From: VAZQ01 sp963763365
Lineage (GTDB): Bacteria > Pseudomonadota > Alphaproteobacteria > Rhizobiales > Xanthobacteraceae
NCBI GenBank assembly: GCA_963763365.1
Contig: CAVXOE010000006.1
Coordinates: 1 to 64,000, forward strand
DNA length: 64,000 nt
Direction: 5' to 3'
Shown here: positions 28,081 to 37,003 of the stretch, piece after piece
Numbering within the stretch: position 1 is the stretch's first letter
Layout: every line of letters starts with the position of its first letter
Notes under the pieces: model-generated
What the model was told of the DNA's origin: nothing
Database searches by the model: none
Seen by the model: the letters and a program-made list of their open reading frames with translations, nothing else
Translations under genes and position numbers: made by a program

Positions 28081-29145
28081 TCAATACGGGAACGGCCAGA
28101 GTCGGAGCTTTTCCTTGCCGATCGCCCAGAGCCTGGCCAAGCCATGTGGTTCAGCTATCAGGAAAAAAACGATCATAATGCCGAACAGCATGAACTCGAT
28201 GTGCGAAATCATCGCAGTCGAGATCGGGATGCCAAGCCATGACGGAAGTTGGTTGAGGAAGATCGGCGTCAGCACAATAAAGGCGGCGCCGAGGAACGAA
28301 CCCAGGATCGTTCCGAGCCCGCCGATGATCACCATGAACAGCACCTGGAACGAGCGGTTGACGTCGAAGGCGAGCGGCTCCCAGGAGCCCAGCCGCAAGA
28401 AGCCCCACAGCGCGCCGGCGATCCCGATGTAGAACGAGGACACCGCAAACGCCGTCAGCTTGGCGTGCAGCGGCCGGATGCCGATGATCTCGGCCGCGAT
28501 GTCCATGTCGCGCATCGCCATCCACATGCGGCCGAGCCGTCCGCGCACCAGATTCTTGGCGGCGAGCCCGAGCACGACGACCATCGCGAGGACGAGCAGG
28601 TAGGTTTTCATCGGCGTGTCGATCGGGAAGCCGAACAATTCGATCTTGCCGACCGCGACCGAGCCCGATGGCGCGTAGTTGGTGAACCACTTGACGCGCG
28701 CGAACGCCCATTCGAGGAAGAACTGGGACGCGAGCGTGGCGATCGCGAGATAGAACCCCTTGATGCGCAGCGACGGCAGTCCGAACACAAGACCGACCAG
28801 CATCGCCGCCACGCCGGCGAACAGGAACACCAGGATGATGTTGGTACCGGGGAGCCGCAGTGCGAGATTGTAGGCCGCGTAGGCGCCGACCGCCATGAAG
28901 CCGCCGGTGCCGAGCGAAACCTGGCCGCAATAGCCGGTCAGAATGTTGAGGCCGATCGCCGCGATCGAGAGGATGAGCACCGGGATCAGCACTTCGGTGT
29001 AGAGATACTGCCCGGCGAACAGCGGCACGCCGGCGAACATGAATACGATCAGGCCGATGACAAACCAGCGGTCCTGCGCGATCGGGAAAATCGCCTCGTC
29101 GGCGGCGTAGGACGTTTTGAACTGGCCGACTTCCCGATAGAGCAC
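28081..29145 (-). CDS. livM: Liv-type ABC transporter permease (LivM)
   Basis: A 354-residue inner-membrane permease with about nine helices. The conserved GLNILTGYCGQVSLGTGGFM lies near residues 85-104, and RAMRD-like MAMRDMDIAAEIIGIRPLHA in the cytosolic loop couples to the ATPases. IIGGLGTILGSFLGAAFIV is the C-terminal signature. Family members usually start close to this GTG at 29145, which lies four bases after the livH stop; the reading frame is open further up but would overlap livH. Second permease of the heterodimer with LivH. Confidence 0.93.
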   Translation of the reverse strand: MLYREVGQFKTSYAADEAIFPIAQDRWFVIGLIVFMFAGVPLFAGQYLYTEVLIPVLILSIAAIGLNILTGYCGQVSLGTGGFMAVGAYAAYNLALRLPGTNIILVFLFAGVAAMLVGLVFGLPSLRIKGFYLAIATLASQFFLEWAFARVKWFTNYAPSGSVAVGKIELFGFPIDTPMKTYLLVLAMVVVLGLAAKNLVRGRLGRMWMAMRDMDIAAEIIGIRPLHAKLTAFAVSSFYIGIAGALWGFLRLGSWEPLAFDVNRSFQVLFMVIIGGLGTILGSFLGAAFIVLTPIFLNQLPSWLGIPISTAMISHIEFMLFGIMIVFFLIAEPHGLARLWAIGKEKLRLWPFPY

Positions 29146-29149
29146 GGCG

Positions 29150-30070
29150 TCACACCCGCTCGATGATGCGTTCGCCGAACAGCCCCTGCGGACGCACCAG
29201 CAGGAAAAGCAGCGCAAGCACGTAGGCAAACCAGTTCTCGATCCCGCCGCCCGCGAGATCGAACCAGCGCACCAGGACCGGGCTGAGGAACACCTCGGCA
29301 AGCTTCTCGCCCGCACCAATGATGAGCCCGCCGACGATCGCGCCCGGGATCGACGTGAGACCGCCGAGGATCAGAACCGGCAGCGCCTTGAGGGCGACCA
29401 GCGACAGCGAGAACTGCACGCCGAGCTTGGCGCCCCACATCATGCCGGCGACCAGCGCCACGATGCCGGCCACCGCCCACACCATGAGCCAGATCTGGCT
29501 GAGCGGAATGCCGACCGATTGCGCCGCCTGGTGATCGTCGGCGACCGCGCGTAGCGCGCGGCCGACCCGCGTGACCTGGAAGAACACCGCCAGTGCCGCC
29601 ACCATGGCGGCGCAGATGACCGCCGCGATCAGTTCGGACGGATCGATCAGAAGTCCGCCGGGGAACACCGATTCGAAAATGAAGATCGGATCCTTCGGCA
29701 GACCGAGATTGATCTTGTAAATATCGCTGCCCCACACCGTCTGGCCGAAGCCTTCGAGAAAATACGCGATACCGAGCGTCGCCATGAACAGGATGATGCC
29801 GTCCTGGTTGACGAGGCGGCGCAGCACCAGGAATTCGATTGCGTAGGCGAGCGCGATCATGACACCAACGGCGAGCGCAAACGCGAAGATGCCCGGCATG
29901 AATTCGGACAGCCGCGCGTAGGAGAGCGCCGCAAACAGCACCATCGCGCCTTGCGCGAAATTGAAAACGCCGGAGGCCTTGAAGATCAGCACAAAACCGA
30001 GGGCCACGAGCGAATAGAGCACGCCCGTCAGCAGCCCTCCGATCAGCGTTTCGAGCACCGGTCCTAGCAT
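29150..30070 (-). CDS. livH: Liv-type ABC transporter permease (LivH)
   Basis: A 306-residue inner-membrane permease with eight or so helices. LIGGLLTGVLYSLVALGFVL at the N-terminus, FNFAQGAMVLFAALSYARL, RALRAVADDHQAAQSVGIPL (the loop contacting the ATPase) and VLILGGLTSIPGAIVGGLII are the LivH signatures. It sits 13 bp after the Bug-type gene and four bases before livM, so these genes probably form one operon. Confidence 0.94.
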   Translation of the reverse strand: MLGPVLETLIGGLLTGVLYSLVALGFVLIFKASGVFNFAQGAMVLFAALSYARLSEFMPGIFAFALAVGVMIALAYAIEFLVLRRLVNQDGIILFMATLGIAYFLEGFGQTVWGSDIYKINLGLPKDPIFIFESVFPGGLLIDPSELIAAVICAAMVAALAVFFQVTRVGRALRAVADDHQAAQSVGIPLSQIWLMVWAVAGIVALVAGMMWGAKLGVQFSLSLVALKALPVLILGGLTSIPGAIVGGLIIGAGEKLAEVFLSPVLVRWFDLAGGGIENWFAYVLALLFLLVRPQGLFGERIIERV

Positions 30071-30083
30071 GAGACCTCGATCA

Positions 30084-31070
30084 TCATTGATTGAGCCTGA
30101 CGCCGGACAGTTTCACCAGTTCTTCGCCGCGCGCGCGGTCTTCCTCCAAAAACTTGCGGAACTCCCCCGGAGTATTGCCGACCGGATCGTAGCCGCCAAG
30201 CTTGATGAAGCGGTCGTGGAAGGTCTGCGACTTGATGACCGCAGCCAGGTGGCGGCTCAGCGCCTCGATCCTCGCCTTCGGCGTGCCGGCGGGCGCGAAG
30301 GCGCCGAACCAGGTCTTGGCGTTGTAGGGCGGCAGTCCGGACGCGCTGAACGATGGCACGCCGGGAAGCGTTGCCGCCTGCTGACCCTCAGGCACCGCGA
30401 TCGGCTTGGCGAGACCGGACTGGATGCGTTCGATCACAGCGGGGGACGCCACCGGATAAAGCAAATGCGCATCGCCGCGCTCGAAGGCGACCAGCGCGGG
30501 CGCCGCTCCGCCATACGGAATGTGGGTCATCTGCGCGCCGGTCTTCACCTTGAGCCACTCGAACACGAGGTGCGAATCTCCGCCGACACCGAACGAGCCG
30601 AAATTGAGCTTCGCCGGATTGGCCTTGGAGTACGCGATCAACTCGCCGATGGTGTTCACCGGCACCGAACGATGCAGGATCATCACCTGCTGGGTGAAGA
30701 CCACGTTGGTCACCGGCTCGAGATCCTTCGGCGGATCGTATGACAGGTTGGTGTAGAGGAACGGGTTGAGCGAAATCGTGCTGGCGGTGAGAAGACAGAA
30801 CGAATAGCCGTCCGGCTCCGCGTTCTTGCAGGCGGTGGCGCCGATCGCAGTGCCGCCGCCTGGCTTGTTGTCGACCACGAGATTTTGCCCGGTGCGCTCG
30901 CGAAATCCCTCGCCCAGCGCGCGGGCGAGAACATCAGTCGGACCGCCCGGCGGGAACGGCACAATCACGCGTACGGGCTTGGACGGGAAGTCCTGCGCTG
31001 CTGCGGCCGATACGATCAGTGCGAGCGCACCAACGGTCGCGGCGAGCCGCTGCCCCGCTCCTGCGAACAT
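30084..31070 (-). CDS. Bug/TctC-family periplasmic binding protein
   Basis: A 328-residue secreted binding protein. The signal is about 1-25 (LAATVGALALIVSAAAA). DFPSKPVRVIVPFPPGGPTDV, then VVDNKPGGGTAIGA are the canonical Bug motifs contacting the ligand carboxylate through water. MTHIPYGGAAPALVAFERGD and FGAFAPAGTPKARIEALSRH belong to the second lobe. No tctA/tctB gene is near. Its place directly upstream of livH, on the same strand, is unusual because Bug proteins serve a different transporter class. Confidence 0.93.
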   Translation of the reverse strand: MFAGAGQRLAATVGALALIVSAAAAQDFPSKPVRVIVPFPPGGPTDVLARALGEGFRERTGQNLVVDNKPGGGTAIGATACKNAEPDGYSFCLLTASTISLNPFLYTNLSYDPPKDLEPVTNVVFTQQVMILHRSVPVNTIGELIAYSKANPAKLNFGSFGVGGDSHLVFEWLKVKTGAQMTHIPYGGAAPALVAFERGDAHLLYPVASPAVIERIQSGLAKPIAVPEGQQAATLPGVPSFSASGLPPYNAKTWFGAFAPAGTPKARIEALSRHLAAVIKSQTFHDRFIKLGGYDPVGNTPGEFRKFLEEDRARGEELVKLSGVRLNQ

Positions 31071-31133
31071 AGCGATATCCTCCCTGCGCGCCGCCGTTTC
31101 TTGGCGGTCGTTCTTGTGCGGCTGTCGGCTTCT

Positions 31134-32096
31134 TTAAGGTTCGCGCGATCCCAGGTAGGCGGCAATCGCGATCATGTCGTCGATGGTCAATTTCTCCACC
31201 ACCGGCTTCATCAGCGCCATCGCGGCGCCCGAGCGCGCACCGGTCTGCATGTCGTGAAGCTGGCGCACGATGTAGGTCGGCGGCCGGCCGGCGATCGGCG
31301 GCCAGTCTGTACCCAGGCCCCTGAGATTGAGACCGTGGCACATGATGCAGGGCGTGGTCTTGCCGCCACCGGTCTTCACCAGCGCTTCGCCTTTCGCGAT
31401 GCTGCCGACCGGCACGTAGTCGATGAAGCCTGAATGCGGGTCACGCGCGTGCGCACGAGCCTCATCCTGCGGCACCACGATGATGCGGTTGCCGATCGGC
31501 TCCGTGCCGGCTTCGGCGCCGGCAGTGACAAACCGCATCGCTCCCTGGCCGACATAACTCTTCGGCACGGTCGCGGCCTCGACCACCTTGGTCCAGACGC
31601 CGGGCTTGAGCGACGCAAAATATTCGGCCGCCGCCTTCACGTCGGCGTCGGAGATCGCCTGCGCAATCTCGATCATCACGCCGGCGCGGGCGCCCTTGCG
31701 GCCACCGTTCTTGAACTCGGCCATCTGGCGGATGAAATAATTCACCGGCAGGCCGGCGATGCTGGAGGATTCGGGATGGCCGTCGCCGCTCGGCAGATGG
31801 CAGAGCGCGCAAGCACGCACCACCGGCTTCGCGCCGCTCGCCACGACCTGCGGCATCGGCGGATGCTCATCGGGAAACCAATCCGGCGGCGCAAATCCAT
31901 CATTGATCTGCGCGTCGGTGTATTTCTTGGCGCTGCCCGGCATCTGCTTGAGGACGACATTGTCGCGCGGAGCGGGCTTGGGCGTGATCGGGTAGGCCCA
32001 TTCGAGGTCGTCGGCGGCACATGCCATGCCGCCCAGCAAGGTGAGCGCGAACGCGCCGGCAACAGCTTTTGCGACGATACCCACGAGTTTGGGCAT
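31134..32096 (-). CDS. diheme c-type cytochrome
   Basis: A 320-residue periplasmic cytochrome with two class I cytochrome c domains. The ATG at 32096 gives the signal MPKLVGIVAKAVAGAFALTL, ending ACAADD. The first heme motif is CALCH (about residue 96-100), after VVASGAKPVVRA. The second is CIMCH (about 253-257), with GLNLRGLGTDWPPIAGRPPT after it. This diheme subunit resembles electron acceptors that serve periplasmic alcohol or sulfite-type dehydrogenases. No dehydrogenase gene is next to it; the Bug and liv genes follow on the same strand, 63 bp on. Confidence 0.9.
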   Translation of the reverse strand: MPKLVGIVAKAVAGAFALTLLGGMACAADDLEWAYPITPKPAPRDNVVLKQMPGSAKKYTDAQINDGFAPPDWFPDEHPPMPQVVASGAKPVVRACALCHLPSGDGHPESSSIAGLPVNYFIRQMAEFKNGGRKGARAGVMIEIAQAISDADVKAAAEYFASLKPGVWTKVVEAATVPKSYVGQGAMRFVTAGAEAGTEPIGNRIIVVPQDEARAHARDPHSGFIDYVPVGSIAKGEALVKTGGGKTTPCIMCHGLNLRGLGTDWPPIAGRPPTYIVRQLHDMQTGARSGAAMALMKPVVEKLTIDDMIAIAAYLGSREP

Positions 32097-32243
32097 GAAC
32101 GTTCCCCCTGTTTCTTGACGAACGTTGCTTGGCGGGATGTCCCGCAAGCGGAACCCTAGCATCAATACCGCGGCCTCTAAAGCACCCCGGCACGCTTCTT
32201 CATTCGACGCGAACAAGAGGTTGAAGGTCTCCCCGTGTCGAGA

Positions 32244-33533
32244 CTATGCGGTCTTCGCCGCCGGCTTCTTCACCAGCGGCGTGATGCGCAGCGCCGTGAT
32301 GCGGTTGCGCTCGCGGCGCAGCACGCGAAAGCGAAAGCCGTGAAACGTGAAGGTCTGTCCCGGCTCCGGGATCGAGCGCGCCTCATGGATGACCAGCCCG
32401 GCGACCGTCGTGGCCTCTTCGTCCGGCAGGCTCCATTCCATGGCGCGGTTGAGATCGCGGATCGGCACGCCGCCGTCGACCGCGACAGAGCCGTCGGGCT
32501 GCGGCCGCACGCCGGGGACGACGATATCGTACTCGTCGCTGATATCGCCGACGATCTCCTCCAGAATATCTTCCAGCGTGACGAGCCCCATCACCTCGCC
32601 ATACTCGTCGACCACGAGCGCGAACGGGGTCTTGCGGCGGCGGAAGGCCTTGAGCTGCTCGGAGAGCGGACGGATTTCCGGCACGAACCAGGGCGGCCGC
32701 GCGATCGCGGTGACGTCGATCTTGGAGAGATCGCCGTCGACCACCTGGATGGCGCGCAGCAAATCCTTGACGTGCAACACGCCGACGATGTTCTCCGGCC
32801 GCTCCTTCCAGAGCGGGATGCGCGTAACGGATGCATCGAGCACGGCTTTGACGACCTCATCGGGCGGATTGTCGGCGCAAACCGTGATCATCTCGGTGCG
32901 GTGAATCATGACGTCGGCGACCGTGAGGTCGCGCAAGTCGAGCAGGCCGGAGAGCATGTCGCGATCCTGCTTCTCGACGCTGCCCTCGTGATGCAGGAGG
33001 TCGACCGCGCCGCGCAATTCCTCGTGCGCAGACAGATAGGCCTGGTCTGTGCCGACCCGCATGCCGAACAGCCGCAAGATCCAGCGCACCATCGCCTCGA
33101 TGCCGATCAGCATCGGCCCGAACACCCGCACCACCCAGGAAATCGGCGGCGCGACCAGCAGTGCGACGCGGTCGGGCGCGTTGATCGCCAACGTCTTGGG
33201 CAGCACCTCGGTGAAAACCACGGTCAGCACCGTCATGATGACCGTGGCATAGAGCACGCCGACATCGCCGAACCAGAAGAGCAGAACGCTGGTCGTGACC
33301 GCCGACGCCGCGATGTTGACGACGTTGTTGCCGGTCAGGATGGCGCCGATCATACGCTCACGCGTCTCGATCAGGCGATTCACCAGGGCGGCGCGACGGT
33401 TGCCGGTCTTTTCCATCCGCAGCATTTGGGCGCGCGACAACGCGGTCAGCGCCGTCTCGCTCGCGGAAAAGAAGAAGGCGACGACGAGGCAGACCAGGAT
33501 GAACGCGAGGGCAAGCCAGTCTTCGGTCAGCAT
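32244..33533 (-). CDS. hemolysin C/CorC-type membrane protein with CNNM and CBS domains
   Basis: A 429-residue inner-membrane protein. The CNNM (DUF21) domain takes residues 1-190, with WLALAFILVCLVVAFFFSAS, ETALTALSRAQMLRMEKTGN and NNVVNIAASAVTTSVLL. A CBS pair spans about 205-325 (DLTVADVMIHRTEMITVCAD, PFALVVDEYGEVMGLVTLED). A CorC_HlyC domain ends the protein. The family has been linked to Mg2+ or other divalent-cation efflux; 'hemolysin' is a historical name. The ATG at 33533 is chosen because family members start MLTEDWLAL-like. Its leader, including the GGGA ribosome site, lies inside a palindromic element. Confidence 0.9.
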   Translation of the reverse strand: MLTEDWLALAFILVCLVVAFFFSASETALTALSRAQMLRMEKTGNRRAALVNRLIETRERMIGAILTGNNVVNIAASAVTTSVLLFWFGDVGVLYATVIMTVLTVVFTEVLPKTLAINAPDRVALLVAPPISWVVRVFGPMLIGIEAMVRWILRLFGMRVGTDQAYLSAHEELRGAVDLLHHEGSVEKQDRDMLSGLLDLRDLTVADVMIHRTEMITVCADNPPDEVVKAVLDASVTRIPLWKERPENIVGVLHVKDLLRAIQVVDGDLSKIDVTAIARPPWFVPEIRPLSEQLKAFRRRKTPFALVVDEYGEVMGLVTLEDILEEIVGDISDEYDIVVPGVRPQPDGSVAVDGGVPIRDLNRAMEWSLPDEEATTVAGLVIHEARSIPEPGQTFTFHGFRFRVLRRERNRITALRITPLVKKPAAKTA

Positions 33534-33535
33534 CG

Positions 33536-33611
33536 CTAGTGTCCCGATTCCGAAGTTCGCATCATTCTGCCGCGCCCCCCGTTTGCGAACTTCGGAATCG
33601 AAGGACACTAG
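33536..33611. repeat. CTAG-bounded palindromic element 1 (76 bp)
   Basis: It opens CTAGTGTCCCGATTCCGAAG and closes with the near-exact inverse, ending GGACACTAG. The arms TTCCGAAGTTCGCA and TGCGAACTTCGGAA pair perfectly around a C-rich loop. It ends two bases before the ATG of the hemolysin C-type gene. It is a homolog of element 2, 12 bp away. Confidence 0.85.
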
Positions 33612-33623
33612 CAACTTATCGAT

Positions 33624-33701
33624 CTAGTGTGGCTTTGGTTCAGAAGTCCGCATTTCGGACTCGCCGCAAGAATGATGCGGACTTCTGAACCGCCACACTA
33701 G
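33624..33701. repeat. CTAG-bounded palindromic element 2 (78 bp), inverted relative to element 1
   Basis: It opens CTAGTGTGGCTTTGGTTCAG and closes GGTTCAG's inverse, ...CTGAACCGCCACACTAG. The arms GGTTCAGAAGTCCGCAT and ATGCGGACTTCTGAACC pair perfectly. The inner AGAATGATGCGGACTTC is the reverse complement of the matching part of element 1 (GAAGTTCGCATCATTCT) with one change. Its last bases supply the TAG stop of aroB (33698-33700). Confidence 0.85.
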
Positions 33702-34826
33702 GCGAGTTTCTCCATCAGGAAGGCGCGGACCTCGGCGGCGTCGACATCGCGCGCGATGAAGCTTGCCCCGATTCCGTGCACCAGGATGAAGGTCAGCGTG
33801 CCGCGCTTGACCTTCTTGTCCTGCGCGATCAGCTCCATCAGCCGGTCGATGCCGGGCACGCCGCCGGAAACCTGCGAGACGTCGGTCGGCAGGCCCACCG
33901 CCGCAAGATGGCGGCGCGCGCGCGCGGCTTCGGCCGCGGGCAGCAGATCCTTTTTGCGCGGAGAATTCGAATGCCAGCACCATACCGAGCGCGACTGCCT
34001 CGCCGTGCAGCAGCCGCTGCGAGAAGCCGGCCGCCGCTTCGAACGCGTGTCCAAATGTGTGACCGAGATTGAGCAGCGCGCGCTCGCCGATCTCCCGCTC
34101 GTCGCGCGCCACGATCGCAGCCTTCATGCGGCAGCTCGTCGCGATGGCATGTTCGCGCGCGGGACCGCCGGAGAACACGTCCTGCCAGTTCGCCTCCAGC
34201 CACGCAAAGAATGCCTGGTCGCCAAGGAGGCCATACTTGGCGACCTCCGCGTAGCCGGCGCGGAACTCACGCGGCGACAACGTGTCGAGCAATGCCGTGT
34301 CGGCGACCACCAGGATCGGCTGGTGAAACGCGCCAACGAGATTCTTGCCGTGACTGGAATCGATCGCGGTCTTGCCGCCGACCGACGAATCGACCTGCGC
34401 CAGCAGCGAGGTCGGCACCTGCACGTAGTCGAGCCCGCGGCGCGTCACCGCCGCCGCAAAGCCCGCGAGGTCGCCGACCACGCCGCCGCCGAGCGCGACG
34501 ACAAGATCGCCGCGTTCGACGCGCGCCGCGATCAGCGCTTCACAGACCGTCTCAAGCCACGAGAAGCTCTTCGAGCTCTCGCCCTCCGGCACCGTCACCG
34601 CGGTGGCGCCGATGCCGGCCGCCGCCAGCGCCCGCTCGGCCGCCGCGAGGTGGTGGCGCGCGACCGTCGCATCGGTGACGATGGCCGCCTTGGCGCCGGG
34701 CCGCAGCTTGGCGATCTTCTCCCCGAGCGTGGCGATGAGCCCGCGGCCAATGGCGATATCGTAGCTGCGATCGCCGAGCGCGACATTGACGACGATCGGG
34801 TCGCTTGCGCGCAGCGGTGCGGTCAT
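33698..34826 (-). CDS. aroB: 3-dehydroquinate synthase, frameshift in an A5 run
   Basis: About 375 residues after correction. AroB converts DAHP to 3-dehydroquinate in the shikimate pathway, using NAD and Zn2+. Visible: EGESSKSFSWLETVCEALI, GGGVVGDLAGFAAAVTRRG, PTSLLAQVDSSVGGKTAIDS, NLVGAFHQPILVVADTALLD and LLNLGHTFGHAFEAAAGFSQ with zinc-binding His. At 33951-33955 an A-run (minus strand) has one base too many: EFSAQK must shift frame to continue DLLPAAEAARARRHLAAVGL to the TAG at 33698. The gene starts four bases inside the end of aroK, so they form an operon. aroB is normally required, so a sequencing error is likely. Confidence 0.92.
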
Positions 34827-35458
34827 GGCGTGTGTTCTCCTTCACCGCTTTCGCTCGCGTAGTGCGGCGGCTCGCATCCCAGGCGGCCGGCGAGCGCGAC
34901 GACGATCTCGTCGACGATCTTATCGTGCGGCACGTCGCGCGACTGCACGGTCAGATCGGCGAGACTGTAGACCGGATAGCGCAGGTCCATCAGGTTGCGC
35001 AGCGTCGCGCCCGGATCGTCGGTCTTGAGCAGCGGCCGGTCGTGGCGGCGCCGGATGCGCCGCATGAGAACGTCGTAGTCGGCCTTGAGCCAGACCGAAA
35101 TGCCCTTGGCGGAAATCAGCGCGCGCGTGCCCTCGTGCATGACCGCGCCGCCACCGGTCGCCAAAACTTGCGGGTGACTCTCGAGCAGGCGCGCGATCAC
35201 GCGCGCCTCGCCGGCGCGGAAGTCGCCTTCGCCATGAGCGGCAAAGATGTCCGGGATATTCATCCCCGCGGCCTTCTCGATCTCCGTATCGGCGTCGACG
35301 AACGGGATGCCAAGGCGCAGGCCCACCCGGCGGCCGATCGACGATTTGCCGGCGCCCATCATGCCGATGAGCACGACCGAACGCTCGCCGAGCGCCGCGA
35401 CCAGGGCGGTCTCCGGCCGCGGGGTGGCCGAAATATCGTGCGCTGCGCCTTCCGTCAT
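34823..35458 (-). CDS. aroK: shikimate kinase
   Basis: A 211-residue kinase that phosphorylates shikimate at O3 with ATP. P-loop VVLIGMMGAGKSSIGRRVG is at about residues 28-46, FVDADTEIEKAAGMNIPDIF carries the Mg/shikimate Asp, GEGDFRAGEARVI has the DFR shikimate-binding arm, and LATGGGAVMHE is the GGG motif. RPLLKTDDP is the lid. The N-terminal ~25 residues are an unconserved extension. It is translationally coupled to aroB (ATGA-type overlap at 34823-34826). Same order as in other Rhizobiales. Confidence 0.96.
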   Translation of the reverse strand: MTEGAAHDISATPRPETALVAALGERSVVLIGMMGAGKSSIGRRVGLRLGIPFVDADTEIEKAAGMNIPDIFAAHGEGDFRAGEARVIARLLESHPQVLATGGGAVMHEGTRALISAKGISVWLKADYDVLMRRIRRRHDRPLLKTDDPGATLRNLMDLRYPVYSLADLTVQSRDVPHDKIVDEIVVALAGRLGCEPPHYASESGEGEHTP

Positions 35459-35668
35459 GAATTTGCGACCATACTCCTGTTCTTTTCCAGGTTTCCGCCC
35501 TATGAACCGGCGGCTTGCGGCCGTTCTGGTAGCATAAGCTGGCGACGAAGACTGCCTTTTACCATGGCTTAACGCCGCCGCGGCGACGCGCCCTCTTGTC
35601 GTGCCGGGGCGGAACGTGGTCGTAGTTTCTCCATTCTTCCGTGCGAGTTGCGGCCCGGAGAGGTCACG

Positions 35669-35818
35669 ATGCCGAGTCTATTCCGCTTCCTTGCCGTAGT
35701 TGCCATCCTGGGCGGCCTGACCTATGGCGTCATATTCGTGCTTGCCACCTGGGTCGATCCCAAACCGCGCGAGATCACGGTGTCGATCCCGCCTGACCGG
35801 TTTGTGAAGCAGCAGTGA
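35669..35818 (+). CDS. 49-residue single-pass membrane protein upstream of xerD
   Basis: An ATG at 35669 is preceded by GGAGAGG at 35656-35662. The product has one hydrophobic helix (FLAVVAILGGLTYGVIFVLA), then VDPKPREITVSIPPDRFVKQ and the TGA at 35816-35818. Similar ~50-residue proteins sit just before xerD in related Rhizobiales genomes as I recall. It ends 16 bp before xerD, so co-transcription is likely. Function unknown; the helix followed by a PKPREITV-type periplasmic or cytosolic tail suggests a membrane accessory subunit. Confidence 0.7.
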   Translation: MPSLFRFLAVVAILGGLTYGVIFVLATWVDPKPREITVSIPPDRFVKQQ

Positions 35819-35834
35819 GCGCACCAAGGCCGTC

Positions 35835-36779
35835 ATGGCCACGACGGCGAACATTTCCGATCAAGCACTGACCGAGCTGTTCCTCGACATGCTCGCAGCC
35901 GAGCGCGGCGGGGCCAGGAACACGCTCGCCGCCTACGCACGCGACCTTGCCGACCTGTCCGCCTACCTCGGTGAAGCCCGGCGCTCGATCGCCGATGCTT
36001 CGACCGAAGACCTGCGCGGCTACCTGAGCTCGCTCGACCGGCGCGGGTTCGCCTCAGCCTCGGTGGCGCGACGGCTCTCCGCGATACGGCAGCTCTACCG
36101 GTTCCTCTACGCGGAAGGAAAGCGCGCCGACGATCCCTCCGCCATCATCGAGGGACCAAAACGCGGCCGCGCGCTGCCGAAGGTCTTGAGCATCGGCGAC
36201 GTCGACCGGCTGCTGACCGACGCGCGTACCGCCATCGACCAGGCGGCGGAGCCGGGGGAGAAACTCCGTGCCGCACGGCTCGCCTGCCTGATCGAAGTGC
36301 TCTACGCCACGGGGCTGCGGGTCTCCGAACTGGTCGCGCTGCCGATCTCCGCCGCCGCCCAGAACGCCCGCATGCTGGTGGTGCGCGGCAAGGGCGACAA
36401 GGAACGCATGGTGCCGCTCAACGACGCGGCGAAGACCACCATGCGAGATTATCTTGCTTTGCTCGCCGAGGCCGGCCGCGACAAGAAATCGAAATGGCTG
36501 TTTCCGTCGTTCGGCGAGAGCGGCCACCTGACCCGCCAGCATTTCGCGCGCGATCTCAAGACGCTCGCGGCCGCCTCGGGACTGCGTGCCGACGCCGTGA
36601 GCCCGCACGTGCTTCGTCACGCCTTCGCGAGCCACCTCCTGCACAACGGCGCCGACCTGCGCGTCGTGCAGACGCTGCTCGGCCACGCCGATATTTCCAC
36701 CACTCAGATTTACACGCACGTCCTGGAAGAGCGGCTCAAAAGCCTGGTGCGCGACCTGCACCCGCTGGGGGAGACCTAG
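35835..36779 (+). CDS. xerD: site-specific tyrosine recombinase XerD
   Basis: A 314-residue recombinase that, with XerC, resolves chromosome dimers at dif near the septum under FtsK control. The SAM-like N-domain covers residues about 10-95 (ELFLDMLAAERGGARNTLAA, RRLSAIRQLYRFLYAEGKRA). The catalytic domain shows the Arg in LYATGLRVSELVALP, His-x-x-Arg in VSPHVLRHAFASHLLHNGAD, the last His in QTLLGHADISTTQIYTHV and its Tyr nucleophile. Length fits XerD (about 300). Confidence 0.95.
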   Translation: MATTANISDQALTELFLDMLAAERGGARNTLAAYARDLADLSAYLGEARRSIADASTEDLRGYLSSLDRRGFASASVARRLSAIRQLYRFLYAEGKRADDPSAIIEGPKRGRALPKVLSIGDVDRLLTDARTAIDQAAEPGEKLRAARLACLIEVLYATGLRVSELVALPISAAAQNARMLVVRGKGDKERMVPLNDAAKTTMRDYLALLAEAGRDKKSKWLFPSFGESGHLTRQHFARDLKTLAAASGLRADAVSPHVLRHAFASHLLHNGADLRVVQTLLGHADISTTQIYTHVLEERLKSLVRDLHPLGET

Positions 36780-37003
36780 GCTTAATTTGGCCGCCGAGTT
36801 AGACCGAAAGGGCCCCAAGCGAATATTGGGCGTACGGCCTTGACCTGCCGGCGGGCCGGAGGCTGCCACGAGTCTGACATTTTTGCCCTTGCAGATTGCC
36901 CGAGGCCCCTGCTGCCTGTCCCATGGTCGCGGTCCACGCGGATGGGATAACTTGCGGGTCCCGGCCTCGCCCGAAGTCGGCTCAGCGTCCCATGGAGTTG
37001 GTC

